Shown: in pieces, positions 7,375 through 15,552 of the stretch
How positions within the stretch are numbered: position 1 is the stretch's first letter
Layout of the letters: each line of letters opens with the position of its first letter
Source of the DNA: Bacillota bacterium
GTDB lineage: Bacteria; Bacillota; Clostridia; DSM-8532
Length of the DNA stretch: 19,355 nucleotides
NCBI GenBank assembly: GCA_023440865.1
Contig: JAEXRM010000023.1
Location: forward strand, 1 to 19,355
Direction: 5' to 3'
Notes under the pieces: generated by a model
Database searches by the model: none
What the model saw: the letters and a program-made list of their open reading frames with translations, nothing else
What the model was told of the DNA's origin: nothing
Program-made: the position numbers and the translations under genes

Positions 7375-8769
7375 TCAAGCCCGGTCGATCCCCGCAAACA
7401 GCGCCGCATCATCCGGTATCTTCGGCTCGATGGGCAGCGACACCCAGGTGGTGTTGATCAAGTGACGCCAGGTGACGTTTTCGGTTGTGACATTGCCGCC
7501 CCAGGTGCCGCACCCCAGCGTCATCGTGAAGGGCATGCCGTTGTCCCAGTTGCCGGTGTTGCCATAGCACTGCGGCTGCCGGATCATGATGCGGCTGACC
7601 TTCGTGCGCAGGCCGATCTCGACGACACGGTCCTCGCGGGTGGTGTGCAGACCGCAGGAATGCCCGGTTCCCTGATGGGATGTGATGTCGTTGACGGCAC
7701 GCACCGCCGCGTCGAAATCCGCCACCCTGTACAGCGCCATCACGACGGACATCTTCTCGCCCGAGAACGGGAACGCATCGCCGATGCCCGTTTCCGGCAC
7801 GATCAGGAAGGTCTTGCCCTCGGGCAGGTCGATCCCGGCCCGCTGCGCGATGACTGACGCCGGCTGCGCGACGATGTGGCGCGACAGGTGTCCGTCCTCC
7901 CACATGGCCTTTTGCAGGCGTTCCTTCTCCTGTGCCGAAACGAGATAGCCGCCTTCCCCCACAAGTGCTCCGAGCAATGCGTCATAAATGGAGGCGACGG
8001 CCACGACGGCGTTGTCGGCCGAGCAGCTCGTGGCATAGTCGAAGGTCTTGCTCAGCATGATCTTGCGGGCCGCATCCGCCACATCGGCGGTTTCGTCCAC
8101 CACGACGACCGCGTTGCCCGCGCCGACGCCGAAAGCCGGCGTGCCGGAGCGATAGGCGGCCTGCACGAGGCCGGCGCCGCCGGTCGCAAGAATGAGATCG
8201 CACCGCTTCATCAGCTCGCCGCTCATCTCCAGGGTCGGCTCATCCATGCCGATGATCAGGTCGGCCGGAGCGCCGTACCGGGTCAGCGTCTCCCGCAGCA
8301 GCGTCACGATGAGGGCATTGGTTTTCCGTGTGCGCGGATGCGGCGCCATGACGATGGCATTGCGGCCCTTGATGGCGCTGATGGCCTTGAACACCGGCGT
8401 CGCCTCCGGATTCGTGCAGGGGATCATCGCGCCGATGACACCGACCGGCTTGGCGATTTTGATGATGCCCTTGACCGGATCCGCTGCAATCACGCCAACC
8501 GACTTTTCGCCCGTCATGTCGCGCAACGCGCCGCGCAATTTCTTCTGCAGCTTCGTGTACTTGCCGTCGTAGTTGCCAAGGCCAGATTCCTCGACCGCCA
8601 GCCGTGCGATGCGCTCCGCGTTTTCCGGACGGACAGCCGTCCAGACGAGGGCCTGCGTGAGCCGGTCCACCTGTTCCTGGGAGTAGTCCGCGATGGTTTC
8701 CATGGCCCTGCGGGCGCGTTCAACCAGGCCGGCGACGGTTGTGCCGGCATTTTCATTCATGCCACTCAT
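7375..8769 (-). CDS. CoA-acylating aldehyde dehydrogenase (EutE/SauS/AdhE-N type)
   Basis: A 464-aa aldehyde dehydrogenase that oxidises an aldehyde to an acyl-CoA with NAD(P) and CoA. The start at 8769 (MSGMNENAG) is favoured by GGAGG at 8780-8784; the longer frame to 8796 would contain that site. Motifs: the oxyanion-region PCTNPEATP (N120), KGRNAIVMAPHPR (134-146), ATGGAGLV (195-202), GVGAGNAVVVVD (214-225), catalytic C249 in ATSCSADN, and the C-terminal CYGNTGNWDNG and GCGTWGGN blocks typical of acylating acetaldehyde / sulfoacetaldehyde / succinate-semialdehyde enzymes. It closes the inositol operon, where iolA (methylmalonate-semialdehyde dehydrogenase) is usually found, but it is not of the MmsA/IolA type. 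A role on malonic semialdehyde or acetaldehyde is inferred from position. Its stop is 7 bases from that of the convergent alcohol dehydrogenase. Confidence 0.88.
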   Translation of the reverse strand: MSGMNENAGTTVAGLVERARRAMETIADYSQEQVDRLTQALVWTAVRPENAERIARLAVEESGLGNYDGKYTKLQKKLRGALRDMTGEKSVGVIAADPVKGIIKIAKPVGVIGAMIPCTNPEATPVFKAISAIKGRNAIVMAPHPRTRKTNALIVTLLRETLTRYGAPADLIIGMDEPTLEMSGELMKRCDLILATGGAGLVQAAYRSGTPAFGVGAGNAVVVVDETADVADAARKIMLSKTFDYATSCSADNAVVAVASIYDALLGALVGEGGYLVSAQEKERLQKAMWEDGHLSRHIVAQPASVIAQRAGIDLPEGKTFLIVPETGIGDAFPFSGEKMSVVMALYRVADFDAAVRAVNDITSHQGTGHSCGLHTTREDRVVEIGLRTKVSRIMIRQPQCYGNTGNWDNGMPFTMTLGCGTWGGNVTTENVTWRHLINTTWVSLPIEPKIPDDAALFAGIDRA

Positions 8770-8853
8770 GATATGCTTTCCTCCGATGGCCGGCATCCGA
8801 GCCGGCGTCCTGCGTGAATCATCTTGCCATGAACATGTCGGCTGTGCCGGAGA

Positions 8854-9747
8854 TCAGATGCCCAGCATCCGCCGGATGTTTTCCCGGGCCATCTTCGCAT
8901 ACCGGAACGGGTTCGCAAGCGCCGGATCCTGTTCCGCCTCCACGAGCAGCCATCCCTGGTATCCACTCTTTTCCAGCGCGTCGAACACTGCCGGGAAATC
9001 CACGCACCCGTCACCGGGCACCGTGAACACGCCCTCACGCACGGCCCGCAGGAACGACCAGCGTTCCGCCTTCACCCGGGCCAGCACGTCCGGCCGCACG
9101 TCCTTGAGGTGCACATGCCCGATGCGATGGGCATGCGCCGCAAGCACGTCCAGCGGATCCTCTCCGGAGAAGGTGAAATGGCCCGTGTCATAGCACAGGA
9201 ACACATGCGCGGGATCCGTGCCATCGAGCAGGCGCAGCGTTTCCGCCACCGTCTGTACGCCGGTGCCCATGTGGTGGTGGAAGCACAGGCGGAAGCCGTG
9301 TGCCGAGGCGATTTCGCCCAAGCGGTTCAAGCCGTCGAGCAGCCGCAGCCACTCCGTTTCGGTGAACACGGGCTTTTCGTCGAGCACGGCCTTCGTCTCG
9401 TCGCCCTGAATCGACAAGCTCTGCTCGGACACGTTGATGCGGTCCGCGCCCAGGGCGGCGAGGAAATCGAGCTCCGCCTCGAAGGCCTGCCGCGTCTCCT
9501 CGAACGGCCGTGTCGCCAGGAACGAGGAGAACCACTTGCTGGCGATGCGCATGCCGCGCAGGTCGAGCGCCTCCTGCAGCACGGCGGGGTCCTTCGGGTA
9601 CTTGCCGCCGACCTCGCTGCCGGTGAATCCTGCGAGCGCCATCTCGCTGACGCACTGCTCGAACGTGTTTCCCCCGCCCAGAGCGGGCATGTCGTCATTT
9701 GTCCAGCCGATCGGCGCGATGCCGAGGCGGATGCCATCCTGCCACAT
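8854..9747 (-). CDS. iolE: 2-keto-myo-inositol (inosose) dehydratase
   Basis: A 297-aa TIM-barrel enzyme of the xylose-isomerase-like superfamily that dehydrates 2-keto-myo-inositol to the 3,5/4-trihydroxycyclohexanedione. The start at 9747 gives the family's normal beginning (RLGIAPIGWTNDDMPALG) and has GGAGGG at 9757-9762 with 9 bases spacing; the frame extends upstream to 9828 without support. Recognisable blocks: the opening GIAPIGWTNDD, EVGGKYPKD (45-53), FHHHMGTGVQT (156-166), YDTGHFTFSG (186-195), HVHLKDVRPD (211-220) and VPGDGCVDF (243-251). The conserved Glu, Asp and His positions expected for a divalent-metal site fall in these blocks. Length matches the family. The gap to iolD (9748-9876) carries direct repeats. 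Confidence 0.95.
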   Translation of the reverse strand: MWQDGIRLGIAPIGWTNDDMPALGGGNTFEQCVSEMALAGFTGSEVGGKYPKDPAVLQEALDLRGMRIASKWFSSFLATRPFEETRQAFEAELDFLAALGADRINVSEQSLSIQGDETKAVLDEKPVFTETEWLRLLDGLNRLGEIASAHGFRLCFHHHMGTGVQTVAETLRLLDGTDPAHVFLCYDTGHFTFSGEDPLDVLAAHAHRIGHVHLKDVRPDVLARVKAERWSFLRAVREGVFTVPGDGCVDFPAVFDALEKSGYQGWLLVEAEQDPALANPFRYAKMARENIRRMLGI

Positions 9748-9817
9748 GAAACGCTTCCCTCCATTCCATTCAAAGACGGGCATTCCGCTTGAGACAACGC
9801 CCATCGTGTCCGGGTGC

Positions 9818-9857
9818 ATGCCTGTCACGCCGCTTCAATGCCTGTCACGCCGCTTCC
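9818..9857. repeat. 20-bp direct tandem repeat between iolD and iolE
   Basis: atgcctgtcacgccgcttca at 9818-9837 is followed directly by a second copy at 9838-9857 that differs only in the last base. Next to it, tacatgcgcgcc at 9859-9870 recurs at 9881-9892, the latter overlapping the 3' end of iolD. All lie in or at the edge of the 129-base iolD-iolE spacer. Confidence 0.92.
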
Positions 9858-9876
9858 ATACATGCGCGCCGCCGGT

Positions 9877-11814
9877 TCAGTACATGCGCGCCTTCGCCAG
9901 GTGCGCCACCTTGTCCTCGTAGGCGGCACGGATTCCGGCATTGGAAGCGCTGTCCCCGATGCCCACATGCCACCAGGCACCGTAGCCGTCCGTCATCGAC
10001 TTGGGCAGCACCTTGATGTCGATGAGCACGGACCCGGCTTCCGCTTTCGCCATTTCCAGCGCCGCGGACAGCTCCTGCGCAGTCCGGGCGGTCCAGGTCG
10101 TCATGCCGTAGCCGCGGCCGATCATGGCGAAGTCGGTGGCGATGAGTGCGCCATCCTGCTTGCCCGAGGCCGTTTCCCGGTACCGGAACATGGTCGCGAG
10201 GCTGCCCATGCCCTTGCCCATCTGCAGGTTGTTGATGCAGCCGAACCCGCAGTTGTCGAACAGCAGCACGGTGATCTTCCGCCGTTCCTGGATGGCGGTT
10301 GCGATCTCCGAATGCAGCATCATGAAGGCCCCGTCGCCCACCAGGGCGTAGCAGGCCCGCTCCGGGAACGCGAGCTTCGCGCCAAGTGCGGCCGCGATCT
10401 CGTAACCCATGCAGGAATACCCGTATTCCATGTGGTAGGCGTCCTTCGCGTCGGTCGTCCACATGCGCTGCAGGTCGCCCGGCAGGCTGCCCGACGCGCC
10501 GACGACGATGGCGTCCGCCTCGATATGCGCCCGCACCAGCCCGATGGCCGCAGTCTGTGTCAGCACGCCGCCCGTCGCCAGTACGAACTCGTCCTCCACG
10601 CCCGGTTCCTTGACCGCGACAGGCGAGACGTACCCCGCGCCATACGCAAGTCCCGTCAGTCTGGTCATTTCCGCATCCCAGTCCGCCCGGGCCGATTCGG
10701 CAAACTGCATCCACCGGGCCCCGGCATGCCATCCGGTTCCATCGAGGGAAGTCCGCAACGCCTCCATGCCGACCCGCGCGTCCGCCACAACCGGCGTCGC
10801 ATCGAGCTTTTCGGCATGATGCCGCGAAACGTTCACCAGCACGAACTCGACCGCCGGGTTCCGGAACAGCTCCTTCGAGCCGGTCGTGAAGTCGGTCAGG
10901 CGCGTGCCCACGCCGATCACCAGATCAGCGGCCTCCGCCAGCCGGTTGGCGGCCAGGTTGCCCGTCACGCCGATGCCGCCGAGGTTCAGCGGATGCGAGG
11001 ACGGCAAAGCGCTCTTGCCCGACTGGGTTTCCGCAAACGGGACCCCGTACTGCTCGCAGAACCGGCGCACCGCCTCGCCCGCCTCGGCGTACCGCACGCC
11101 GCCGCCCACGATCACCAGCGGCTTTTGCTTGCCCTTTATGCGCCGTGCCGCTTCAGCGAGCACCTCCGTTTCCGCCGGGAGCCGTGCGATGCGGTGCACA
11201 CGCTTTTCCAGGAACGAAACCGGCCAATCGAAGGCCTCACCCTGCACGTCCTGCGGCAACGCGATGCATACGCCGCCCGTGCGTTCCGGATCGGTCAGCA
11301 CGCGCATGGCGGACAGAAGTGCCGTCATCAGCTGCTCGGGTCGCGTCACGCGGTCCCAGTAGCGCGATACCGGCCGGAACGCGTCGTTGGTGGACAGCGA
11401 CGCGTCGTGGAACTGCTCGATCTGCTGCAGCACGGGATCGGGCTGGCGGGTGGCGAACGTGTCGCCCGTCAGCACCAGCAGCGGTACATTGTTCGCCGTG
11501 GCGTCGGCGACGGCCGTGACCATGTTCGCGGAGCCGGGGCCGACGGAGGCCGCGCAGGCGATGATCCGCCGCCGGTTGGCCTGCTTGGCGAAGCCGGCCG
11601 CCATGTGCGCCATGCCCTGCTCGTTCCGTCCCTGATAGACGCGCAGTCCGCGGGGATTTTCATCGAGTGCCTGTCCAAGCCCGCAGACGATGCCGTGGCC
11701 GAAGATCGTGGCGACGCCGTCGACGAACTTTGTTTCCTCCCCATCCAGGGTAACCCATTGATTGTCCAGGAACCGTACGATCGCCTGGCCGACCGTCATG
11801 CGGATCGTTTCCAT
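9877..11814 (-). CDS. iolD: 3D-(3,5/4)-trihydroxycyclohexane-1,2-dione hydrolase
   Basis: A 645-aa thiamine-diphosphate-dependent enzyme of the acetolactate-synthase fold that hydrolyses the cyclic dione ring to 5-deoxy-D-glucuronate. The start at 11814 gives METIRMTVGQAIVRFLDNQ, the usual family opening, with an AAGGAAG-like ribosome site just upstream; the frame runs further to 11913 without support. Seen in the sequence: GHGIVCGLGQAL (39-50), the cofactor-activating Glu in YQGRNEQGMAH (E65), CAASVGPGSANMVT (87-100), GDTFATRQPDPVLQQ (117-131), and the ThDP/metal motif GDG (493-495) followed by FDNCGFGCINN (519-529). Length is standard. It is the third enzymatic step of inositol breakdown, next to iolE (second) and iolB (fourth). 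Confidence 0.96.
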   Translation of the reverse strand: METIRMTVGQAIVRFLDNQWVTLDGEETKFVDGVATIFGHGIVCGLGQALDENPRGLRVYQGRNEQGMAHMAAGFAKQANRRRIIACAASVGPGSANMVTAVADATANNVPLLVLTGDTFATRQPDPVLQQIEQFHDASLSTNDAFRPVSRYWDRVTRPEQLMTALLSAMRVLTDPERTGGVCIALPQDVQGEAFDWPVSFLEKRVHRIARLPAETEVLAEAARRIKGKQKPLVIVGGGVRYAEAGEAVRRFCEQYGVPFAETQSGKSALPSSHPLNLGGIGVTGNLAANRLAEAADLVIGVGTRLTDFTTGSKELFRNPAVEFVLVNVSRHHAEKLDATPVVADARVGMEALRTSLDGTGWHAGARWMQFAESARADWDAEMTRLTGLAYGAGYVSPVAVKEPGVEDEFVLATGGVLTQTAAIGLVRAHIEADAIVVGASGSLPGDLQRMWTTDAKDAYHMEYGYSCMGYEIAAALGAKLAFPERACYALVGDGAFMMLHSEIATAIQERRKITVLLFDNCGFGCINNLQMGKGMGSLATMFRYRETASGKQDGALIATDFAMIGRGYGMTTWTARTAQELSAALEMAKAEAGSVLIDIKVLPKSMTDGYGAWWHVGIGDSASNAGIRAAYEDKVAHLAKARMY

Positions 11815-11890
11815 GCCATTCTTCCTTTCTTCGGACGCGTCAGCCATCCGTCGGGTCATTGCGGTCCGGTTCACTGTACGCCGCCGCGCC

Positions 11891-12655
11891 TCATGTCTCA
11901 AGCAGCCATACATGTTCCGGATCGTTGTCGCGGGTTGTCCACGGATTGCCCGGCAGATGCCGGATCATCCAGCAATAGTACATGGGGTAACCCGGCGCCG
12001 CGGTCTGCGGATGCGTTTTCCCACCGGGGATGAAGGCCGCGCTGCCGTCCGTCGTCCTGTACACGTCGTCACCGATGAAACAGGCGCCAAACCCCTGCGG
12101 CTTCTCGAACCTGTAGTAATAGACCTCAGGCTGCGGATGACTGTGCGGCACATAGCTCGACCAGCGGCCCGCCCTGGTGATCACCTCGCCGATGACCATG
12201 TTTGAAAACGGCGCGTTCCGATAATCGAAGATTGTCAGGACATCGCGTTTGGCCGTGCCCTCCCACTGCGTGTCCCCCATCGTTTCGATGCGGCAATCCC
12301 CGGGGCGGAAGAAACGGCTTTCGAAGATCCGTTCGTTGTCGGTCGACTGCACCAGGATTTCGCTGTCGGCCGCCGCCGTCACCTCGACCGGCTTGCCGCG
12401 GCTCACATGCAGGCAGGCAGGCGGCTGGGAAAACACATCGCCGCGCGCCGCACATGCCGTGCCGGACGGCCAGCGGAACACAACCTCGCCGGCCAGCAGC
12501 AGTACGGCGGTCTCCTTGTCCGGCTCGACCAGGCGCAGTGTCCTTCCGGCCGGCAGCCGGTGCACCGTGATGTCCATGAGCATCTCCGGATGGATGCCGT
12601 CCATCCGGGTCACGATTTTCCTTCCCTCGCCATCGAAGGCCTGTCGTTCCAGCAT
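11891..12655 (-). CDS. iolB: 5-deoxy-glucuronate isomerase
   Basis: A 254-aa bicupin isomerase converting 5-deoxy-D-glucuronate to 2-deoxy-5-keto-D-gluconate. The start at 12655 (MLERQAFDGEG) is preceded by GGAGGG (12662-12667) with 6 bases spacing. The diagnostic C-terminal cupin holds SSYVPHSHPQPEVYYYRF (H171, H173, E177 as metal ligands) and FIPGGKTHPQTAAPGYPMYY (H215), followed by the family's closing W-rich segment with MIRHLPGNPW. It is a little shorter than the usual 265-275 residues, the difference lying in the less conserved N-terminal cupin. iolC ends 26 bases upstream and iolD starts 76 bases downstream. Confidence 0.95.
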   Translation of the reverse strand: MLERQAFDGEGRKIVTRMDGIHPEMLMDITVHRLPAGRTLRLVEPDKETAVLLLAGEVVFRWPSGTACAARGDVFSQPPACLHVSRGKPVEVTAAADSEILVQSTDNERIFESRFFRPGDCRIETMGDTQWEGTAKRDVLTIFDYRNAPFSNMVIGEVITRAGRWSSYVPHSHPQPEVYYYRFEKPQGFGACFIGDDVYRTTDGSAAFIPGGKTHPQTAAPGYPMYYCWMIRHLPGNPWTTRDNDPEHVWLLET

Positions 12656-12681
12656 TCCTCTCCCTCCCGTCATGCCGCGCG

Positions 12682-13698
12682 CTATGCCCGGACCACCATC
12701 TCCCCGTACTTGTCCTTGGCTTCGCGGATGAAGGCCTTGACCTGCGCTTCGGTCGGCATGTCCTCGGAACAGGCGTGACTGGCCACCAGCAGCGCGGCGG
12801 ACGCGCTGCCGAACTCGAGGCAGTCCGGGATCTCCCAGCCTTCGAACAACCCGTGCAGGAATGCCGACGCATAACCATCCCCGCCGCCGAACGACTTGAG
12901 CAGCTTGACCGGGAACGGCTTGACGCCGTAGTGGTTCCCGTCCGCCGTGTAGGCCGTGGAGCCCGCCTTGCCGTGCTTGATGACGACAATCCTTGCGCCA
13001 TGACCGTGCCACAGGGCTGCCGTGGCGGCATCGTCCAGCCCCGGTGCGTCGATCGCCTGCATCAGGTCGAACTCCTCGCGGGAACCCAGGATGATGTCGC
13101 TGCTTTTCGCGACGGCGGTGTAGTACAGGGCGATCTCATCGGCGTTCTTCCAGGAATACGGGCGGTAATCGATGTCGAAAATGATGGCGGTCCCATGCCT
13201 GCGCGCCAGGGAAACCGTTTTGAGCACGGCCTCGCGGCTGGGGCTGCGCGACAGGGCGGTGCCGGAGATGAGAACCGCCTTCGCGCTTTTGACATACGCC
13301 TCGTCGATGTCGGCGACGTCGAGCATGAGATCGGCAATGCCGTCGCGGTACATCAGGATGCTGCTTTGCGTCTCGCTCAGGATTTCCGTGAATGTCAGGC
13401 CCAGCCGCTCGCCATGCGTGCAGCGCCGGATGCGCGAGGTGTCGATGCCCTCGCTGTCGAAGCGGTTCACGACGAAATCGCCGAACGGGTCGGCGGAGAC
13501 ACGCGCAAGGAAACCCACCTTCCGGCCCAGACGGGCCATGCCCACCGCGATGTTGGCCGGGGAGCCACCCAGGTACTTCTTGAAGGTGGTGCTTTCCGAC
13601 AAGGGCTTGAAATAGTCGACCGGATTGAAGTCGATGGCGACCCGTCCGACCGGAATGATGTCGAGGGTGCGGTTTTCCGGAAACAGAAAGGGTTTCAT
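12682..13698 (-). CDS. iolC: 5-dehydro-2-deoxygluconokinase (PfkB family)
   Basis: A 338-aa ribokinase-fold kinase that phosphorylates 2-deoxy-5-keto-D-gluconate with ATP. The N-terminal PfkB signature is LGGSPANIAVGMARLG (43-58). The C-terminal ATP/anion-hole motif SFGGGDGYASAFLHG starts near 269, with the catalytic base D274. FDIDYRPYSWKN (174-185) and GSREEFDL (205-212) are typical of IolC rather than of 2-keto-3-deoxygluconate kinases. The start ATG (13696-13698) overlaps the stop of the aldolase gene by an ATGA junction, with AAAGGCGG upstream, so translation is coupled. Length agrees with the family. Confidence 0.95.
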   Translation of the reverse strand: MKPFLFPENRTLDIIPVGRVAIDFNPVDYFKPLSESTTFKKYLGGSPANIAVGMARLGRKVGFLARVSADPFGDFVVNRFDSEGIDTSRIRRCTHGERLGLTFTEILSETQSSILMYRDGIADLMLDVADIDEAYVKSAKAVLISGTALSRSPSREAVLKTVSLARRHGTAIIFDIDYRPYSWKNADEIALYYTAVAKSSDIILGSREEFDLMQAIDAPGLDDAATAALWHGHGARIVVIKHGKAGSTAYTADGNHYGVKPFPVKLLKSFGGGDGYASAFLHGLFEGWEIPDCLEFGSASAALLVASHACSEDMPTEAQVKAFIREAKDKYGEMVVRA

Positions 13699-14582
13699 GC
13701 GATACCGCCTTTCATGACAAGACCATCTGTCGGCAAGGCGTCCGCCCTGCCTTCACTGCCGAAAATGCGGACGTGTGCCAGCACGTTCGCCCGGGTTGCC
13801 TCCGCCATCGCGGCGCTGAGCCGGAACCAGTCGCGTTCCGGCCTGCCCGCATAGATGCGGGCGGCCTCCTCGGCCGCAAGAAAACTGGCCGTGGCGATGT
13901 TGATCTTGCGGACGCCGTGCCCGATGCAGCGCCGGAAGTCCGCCGCGCAGATGCCGGTTCCGCCATGCAGCACCAGGGGAACGGGCACGAGCCGTCTGGC
14001 CTCGTCGAGCAGCCGGAACCGCAGTCGAACCTCTCCCCTGTACAGGCCATGCGCGTTGCCGATCGACAGGGCGATGGCATCGACCCCGGTCTCCTCGTAC
14101 AGGATCCGCACCTCGTCAGGATCCGAATGCAGCATGTCCCGCGCCGCCTCGTCGTCCTCCGAGCCGCCCAGCTGGCCGACCTCCGCCTCCACGGCTGCGC
14201 CGTAGCCATCCGCGAGCCGCTTGACCTGCCGGGTCAGCACCAGATTGTCCGCCAGCGGCAGATGGGATCCGTCGATCATGACGGAGGTGAACCCCAGCTC
14301 CAGCGCCTGTCCGATTGTTTCCACATCACGGCCGTGATCAAGATGAACCGCCACCGGAACCGTCGCCCTGCGCGCCGCGGCAAGCAGCATCGGACCGATC
14401 AGCGCCAGCGGGGCATGGGCCAGACGTCCCTGCGCCACCTGCAGGATGATCGGCGAACGACTTTCCTCGGCTGCCCGAACCGTGCCGATGACCATTTCCA
14501 TGTTGGCGACGTTGAAGGCCCCGACGGCATAGCCAAACTGGTCCGCCTGCGCCAGCAGGGACCGCATGTTCACAAGTGGCAT
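13695..14582 (-). CDS. iolJ: 2-deoxy-5-keto-gluconate-6-phosphate aldolase (class II)
   Basis: A 295-aa zinc-dependent class II aldolase of the fructose-bisphosphate/tagatose-bisphosphate family. Here it is expected to cleave 2-deoxy-5-keto-gluconate-6-phosphate to dihydroxyacetone phosphate and malonic semialdehyde, because it lies in an iol operon directly before iolC. Motifs: GAFNVANMEM (21-30), VHLDHG with catalytic D82 and zinc ligand H83, MIDGSH (102-107), EAEVGQLGGSEDD (132-144, E134), GNAHG (H178) and LHGGTG (H206), then INIAT (227-231) in the phosphate site. The start at 14582 has GAGG upstream, a weak site; DeoR stops 31 bases before. A true fructose-bisphosphate or tagatose-bisphosphate activity cannot be excluded from sequence. 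Confidence 0.9.
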   Translation of the reverse strand: MPLVNMRSLLAQADQFGYAVGAFNVANMEMVIGTVRAAEESRSPIILQVAQGRLAHAPLALIGPMLLAAARRATVPVAVHLDHGRDVETIGQALELGFTSVMIDGSHLPLADNLVLTRQVKRLADGYGAAVEAEVGQLGGSEDDEAARDMLHSDPDEVRILYEETGVDAIALSIGNAHGLYRGEVRLRFRLLDEARRLVPVPLVLHGGTGICAADFRRCIGHGVRKINIATASFLAAEEAARIYAGRPERDWFRLSAAMAEATRANVLAHVRIFGSEGRADALPTDGLVMKGGIA

Positions 14583-14613
14583 GGATAACCTCGTTTCGCT
14601 GTCAGTGCAAGAA

Positions 14614-15384
14614 TTATTTCGCTTCCGCCATCACAAGTCGTACGCCGTTCTGTTGGCACAGCGCCTCGAACCCGCCGTCCACCGGTCCGTTCATGACGAC
14701 CGCATCCATGTCCGAGAGCGGTGCGTAGGTCAGCATCGCGCTTTTGCCGTACTTCGAGGCGTCGATGAGCAGGAACACCTCGCGGCTGCCGGCGATGGCC
14801 GCCTTCTTGGTCTCGAACTCCAGCGGGGAGGAATTGGTGACCATGCCTGTGGGGGAGACGCCGGATGCGGCCATGAAGGCCTTGTGGAGGTTGTATTTCT
14901 CCAGGGAGCGGACCGTGTCGGCCGAGCCGAAGGAATTGGTCTTCCGGTCGAGCGTACCCGGCAGGACGATGACCTGCAGCTCCGGAAACGGCATGGCGTG
15001 CAGGACCACATCGAGGCTGTTTGTCAGGATCGTGACATTCCTGCGCTCTCCGAGATAATCCACCATGTGCATGGTCGTGGTGCCCGAATCGATGAACAGG
15101 ATGTCGCCATCCTCGACCAGCGCCGCGGCCGCCCGGCCGACGCAGCGTTTCTCATCGGCGCTGCGCGACTGTCGTTCCTCATACGGGATGGGGCTTGCCT
15201 TGAGCTGGCTGCAAACGCCGCCGTACACCTTGCGGATTTCGCCCTTCTTCACCAAGTGCGCGACATCGAGCCGCACCGTGTTCATCGAGATGCCGAATGT
15301 GTCACGCAGCTCCTCCATGGAAACCAGGTCCCGTTCGAGGATGTACTGCTCCATCTTCTTGATGCGGTCGAGCTTCATGCCCAT
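14614..15384 (-). CDS. DeoR-family transcriptional regulator of the inositol operon
   Basis: A 256-aa regulator (from the chosen start) with an N-terminal winged helix-turn-helix of DeoR type (MEQYILERDLVSMEELRDTF followed by GISMNTVRLDVAHLVKKGEI) and a C-terminal sugar-phosphate sensor of the DeoRC/ISOCOT type (DSGTTT, a TNS motif, ASGVSPTGM, LIDASKYGKSAM). It likely represses the iol genes until an inositol breakdown phosphate ester binds (family knowledge; the effector is not shown). The start is uncertain: 15384 has GGGAG (15396-15400) 11 bases upstream, while in-frame ATGs at 15402, 15393 and 15378 are alternatives. It is the first gene of the operon and sits behind a good promoter. Functionally it would be the IolR of this locus, although I give no symbol because other DeoR members look alike. 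Confidence 0.9.
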   Translation of the reverse strand: MGMKLDRIKKMEQYILERDLVSMEELRDTFGISMNTVRLDVAHLVKKGEIRKVYGGVCSQLKASPIPYEERQSRSADEKRCVGRAAAALVEDGDILFIDSGTTTMHMVDYLGERRNVTILTNSLDVVLHAMPFPELQVIVLPGTLDRKTNSFGSADTVRSLEKYNLHKAFMAASGVSPTGMVTNSSPLEFETKKAAIAGSREVFLLIDASKYGKSAMLTYAPLSDMDAVVMNGPVDGGFEALCQQNGVRLVMAEAK

Positions 15385-15484
15385 CGCGTCCATGTCTCCC
15401 ATCGTGTTTGTGTGAGCCCGGTGAAGGCGCCCCGGGTGCCTGTTCGCAAGAGGCCGAACTTGGCACGCAAGGACCCTTGTCACC

Positions 15485-15512
15485 ATCCTATCACATCGGT
15501 GCTTTTTGGCAA
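15485..15512 (-). promoter_or_regulatory. Promoter of the deoR-iol operon
   Basis: On the - strand, TTGCCA (15507-15512) and TAGGAT (15485-15490) are separated by 16 bases, matching 5/6 and 4/6 of the sigma-70 consensus. An A-rich tract lies directly upstream of the -35. The transcript would start near 15478, about 95 bases before the regulator start. A closely similar element occurs at 16012-16056. Confidence 0.7.
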
Positions 15513-15552
15513 GTCTTTTTTATGTTTTTAGCATGTTTCTATCATTTTGCTT
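15509..15552. promoter_or_regulatory. T-rich block over the -35 of the iol promoter: operator or UP element
   Basis: Read on the + strand, GCAAGTCTTTTTTAT followed by GTTTTT covers 15509-15529, then TTTCTATCATTTTGCTTTC at 15536-15554 adds repeated TTTC units. DeoR-family operators are often T-rich repeats of this kind, and the block touches the -35 hexamer, as an autorepressing operator would. It could equally be an A-tract UP element for RNA polymerase. The first 21 bases recur with two changes at 16036-16056. Confidence 0.5.

Noticed and set aside
7375..8769. Annotation of the acylating dehydrogenase as IolA
   Set aside because: Its C-terminal blocks are those of the EutE/SauS/AdhE group, not of MmsA/IolA; operon position alone is not enough.
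9814..12033. 739-aa open frame on the + strand across iolE-iolD-iolB
   Set aside because: It is the antisense shadow of GC-rich iolD: Arg/His/Ala-rich, no domain, no ribosome site, and iolD itself shows clear family motifs.
15403..15480. Weak CCCGG/CCGGG stem in the DeoR leader as a riboswitch
   Set aside because: Only 5 base pairs, no recognisable riboswitch core.
15403..15486. N-terminal extension of the DeoR regulator to 15486
   Set aside because: The extra residues overlap the inferred promoter -10 and leader, lack family character, and the helix-turn-helix begins soon after 15384.
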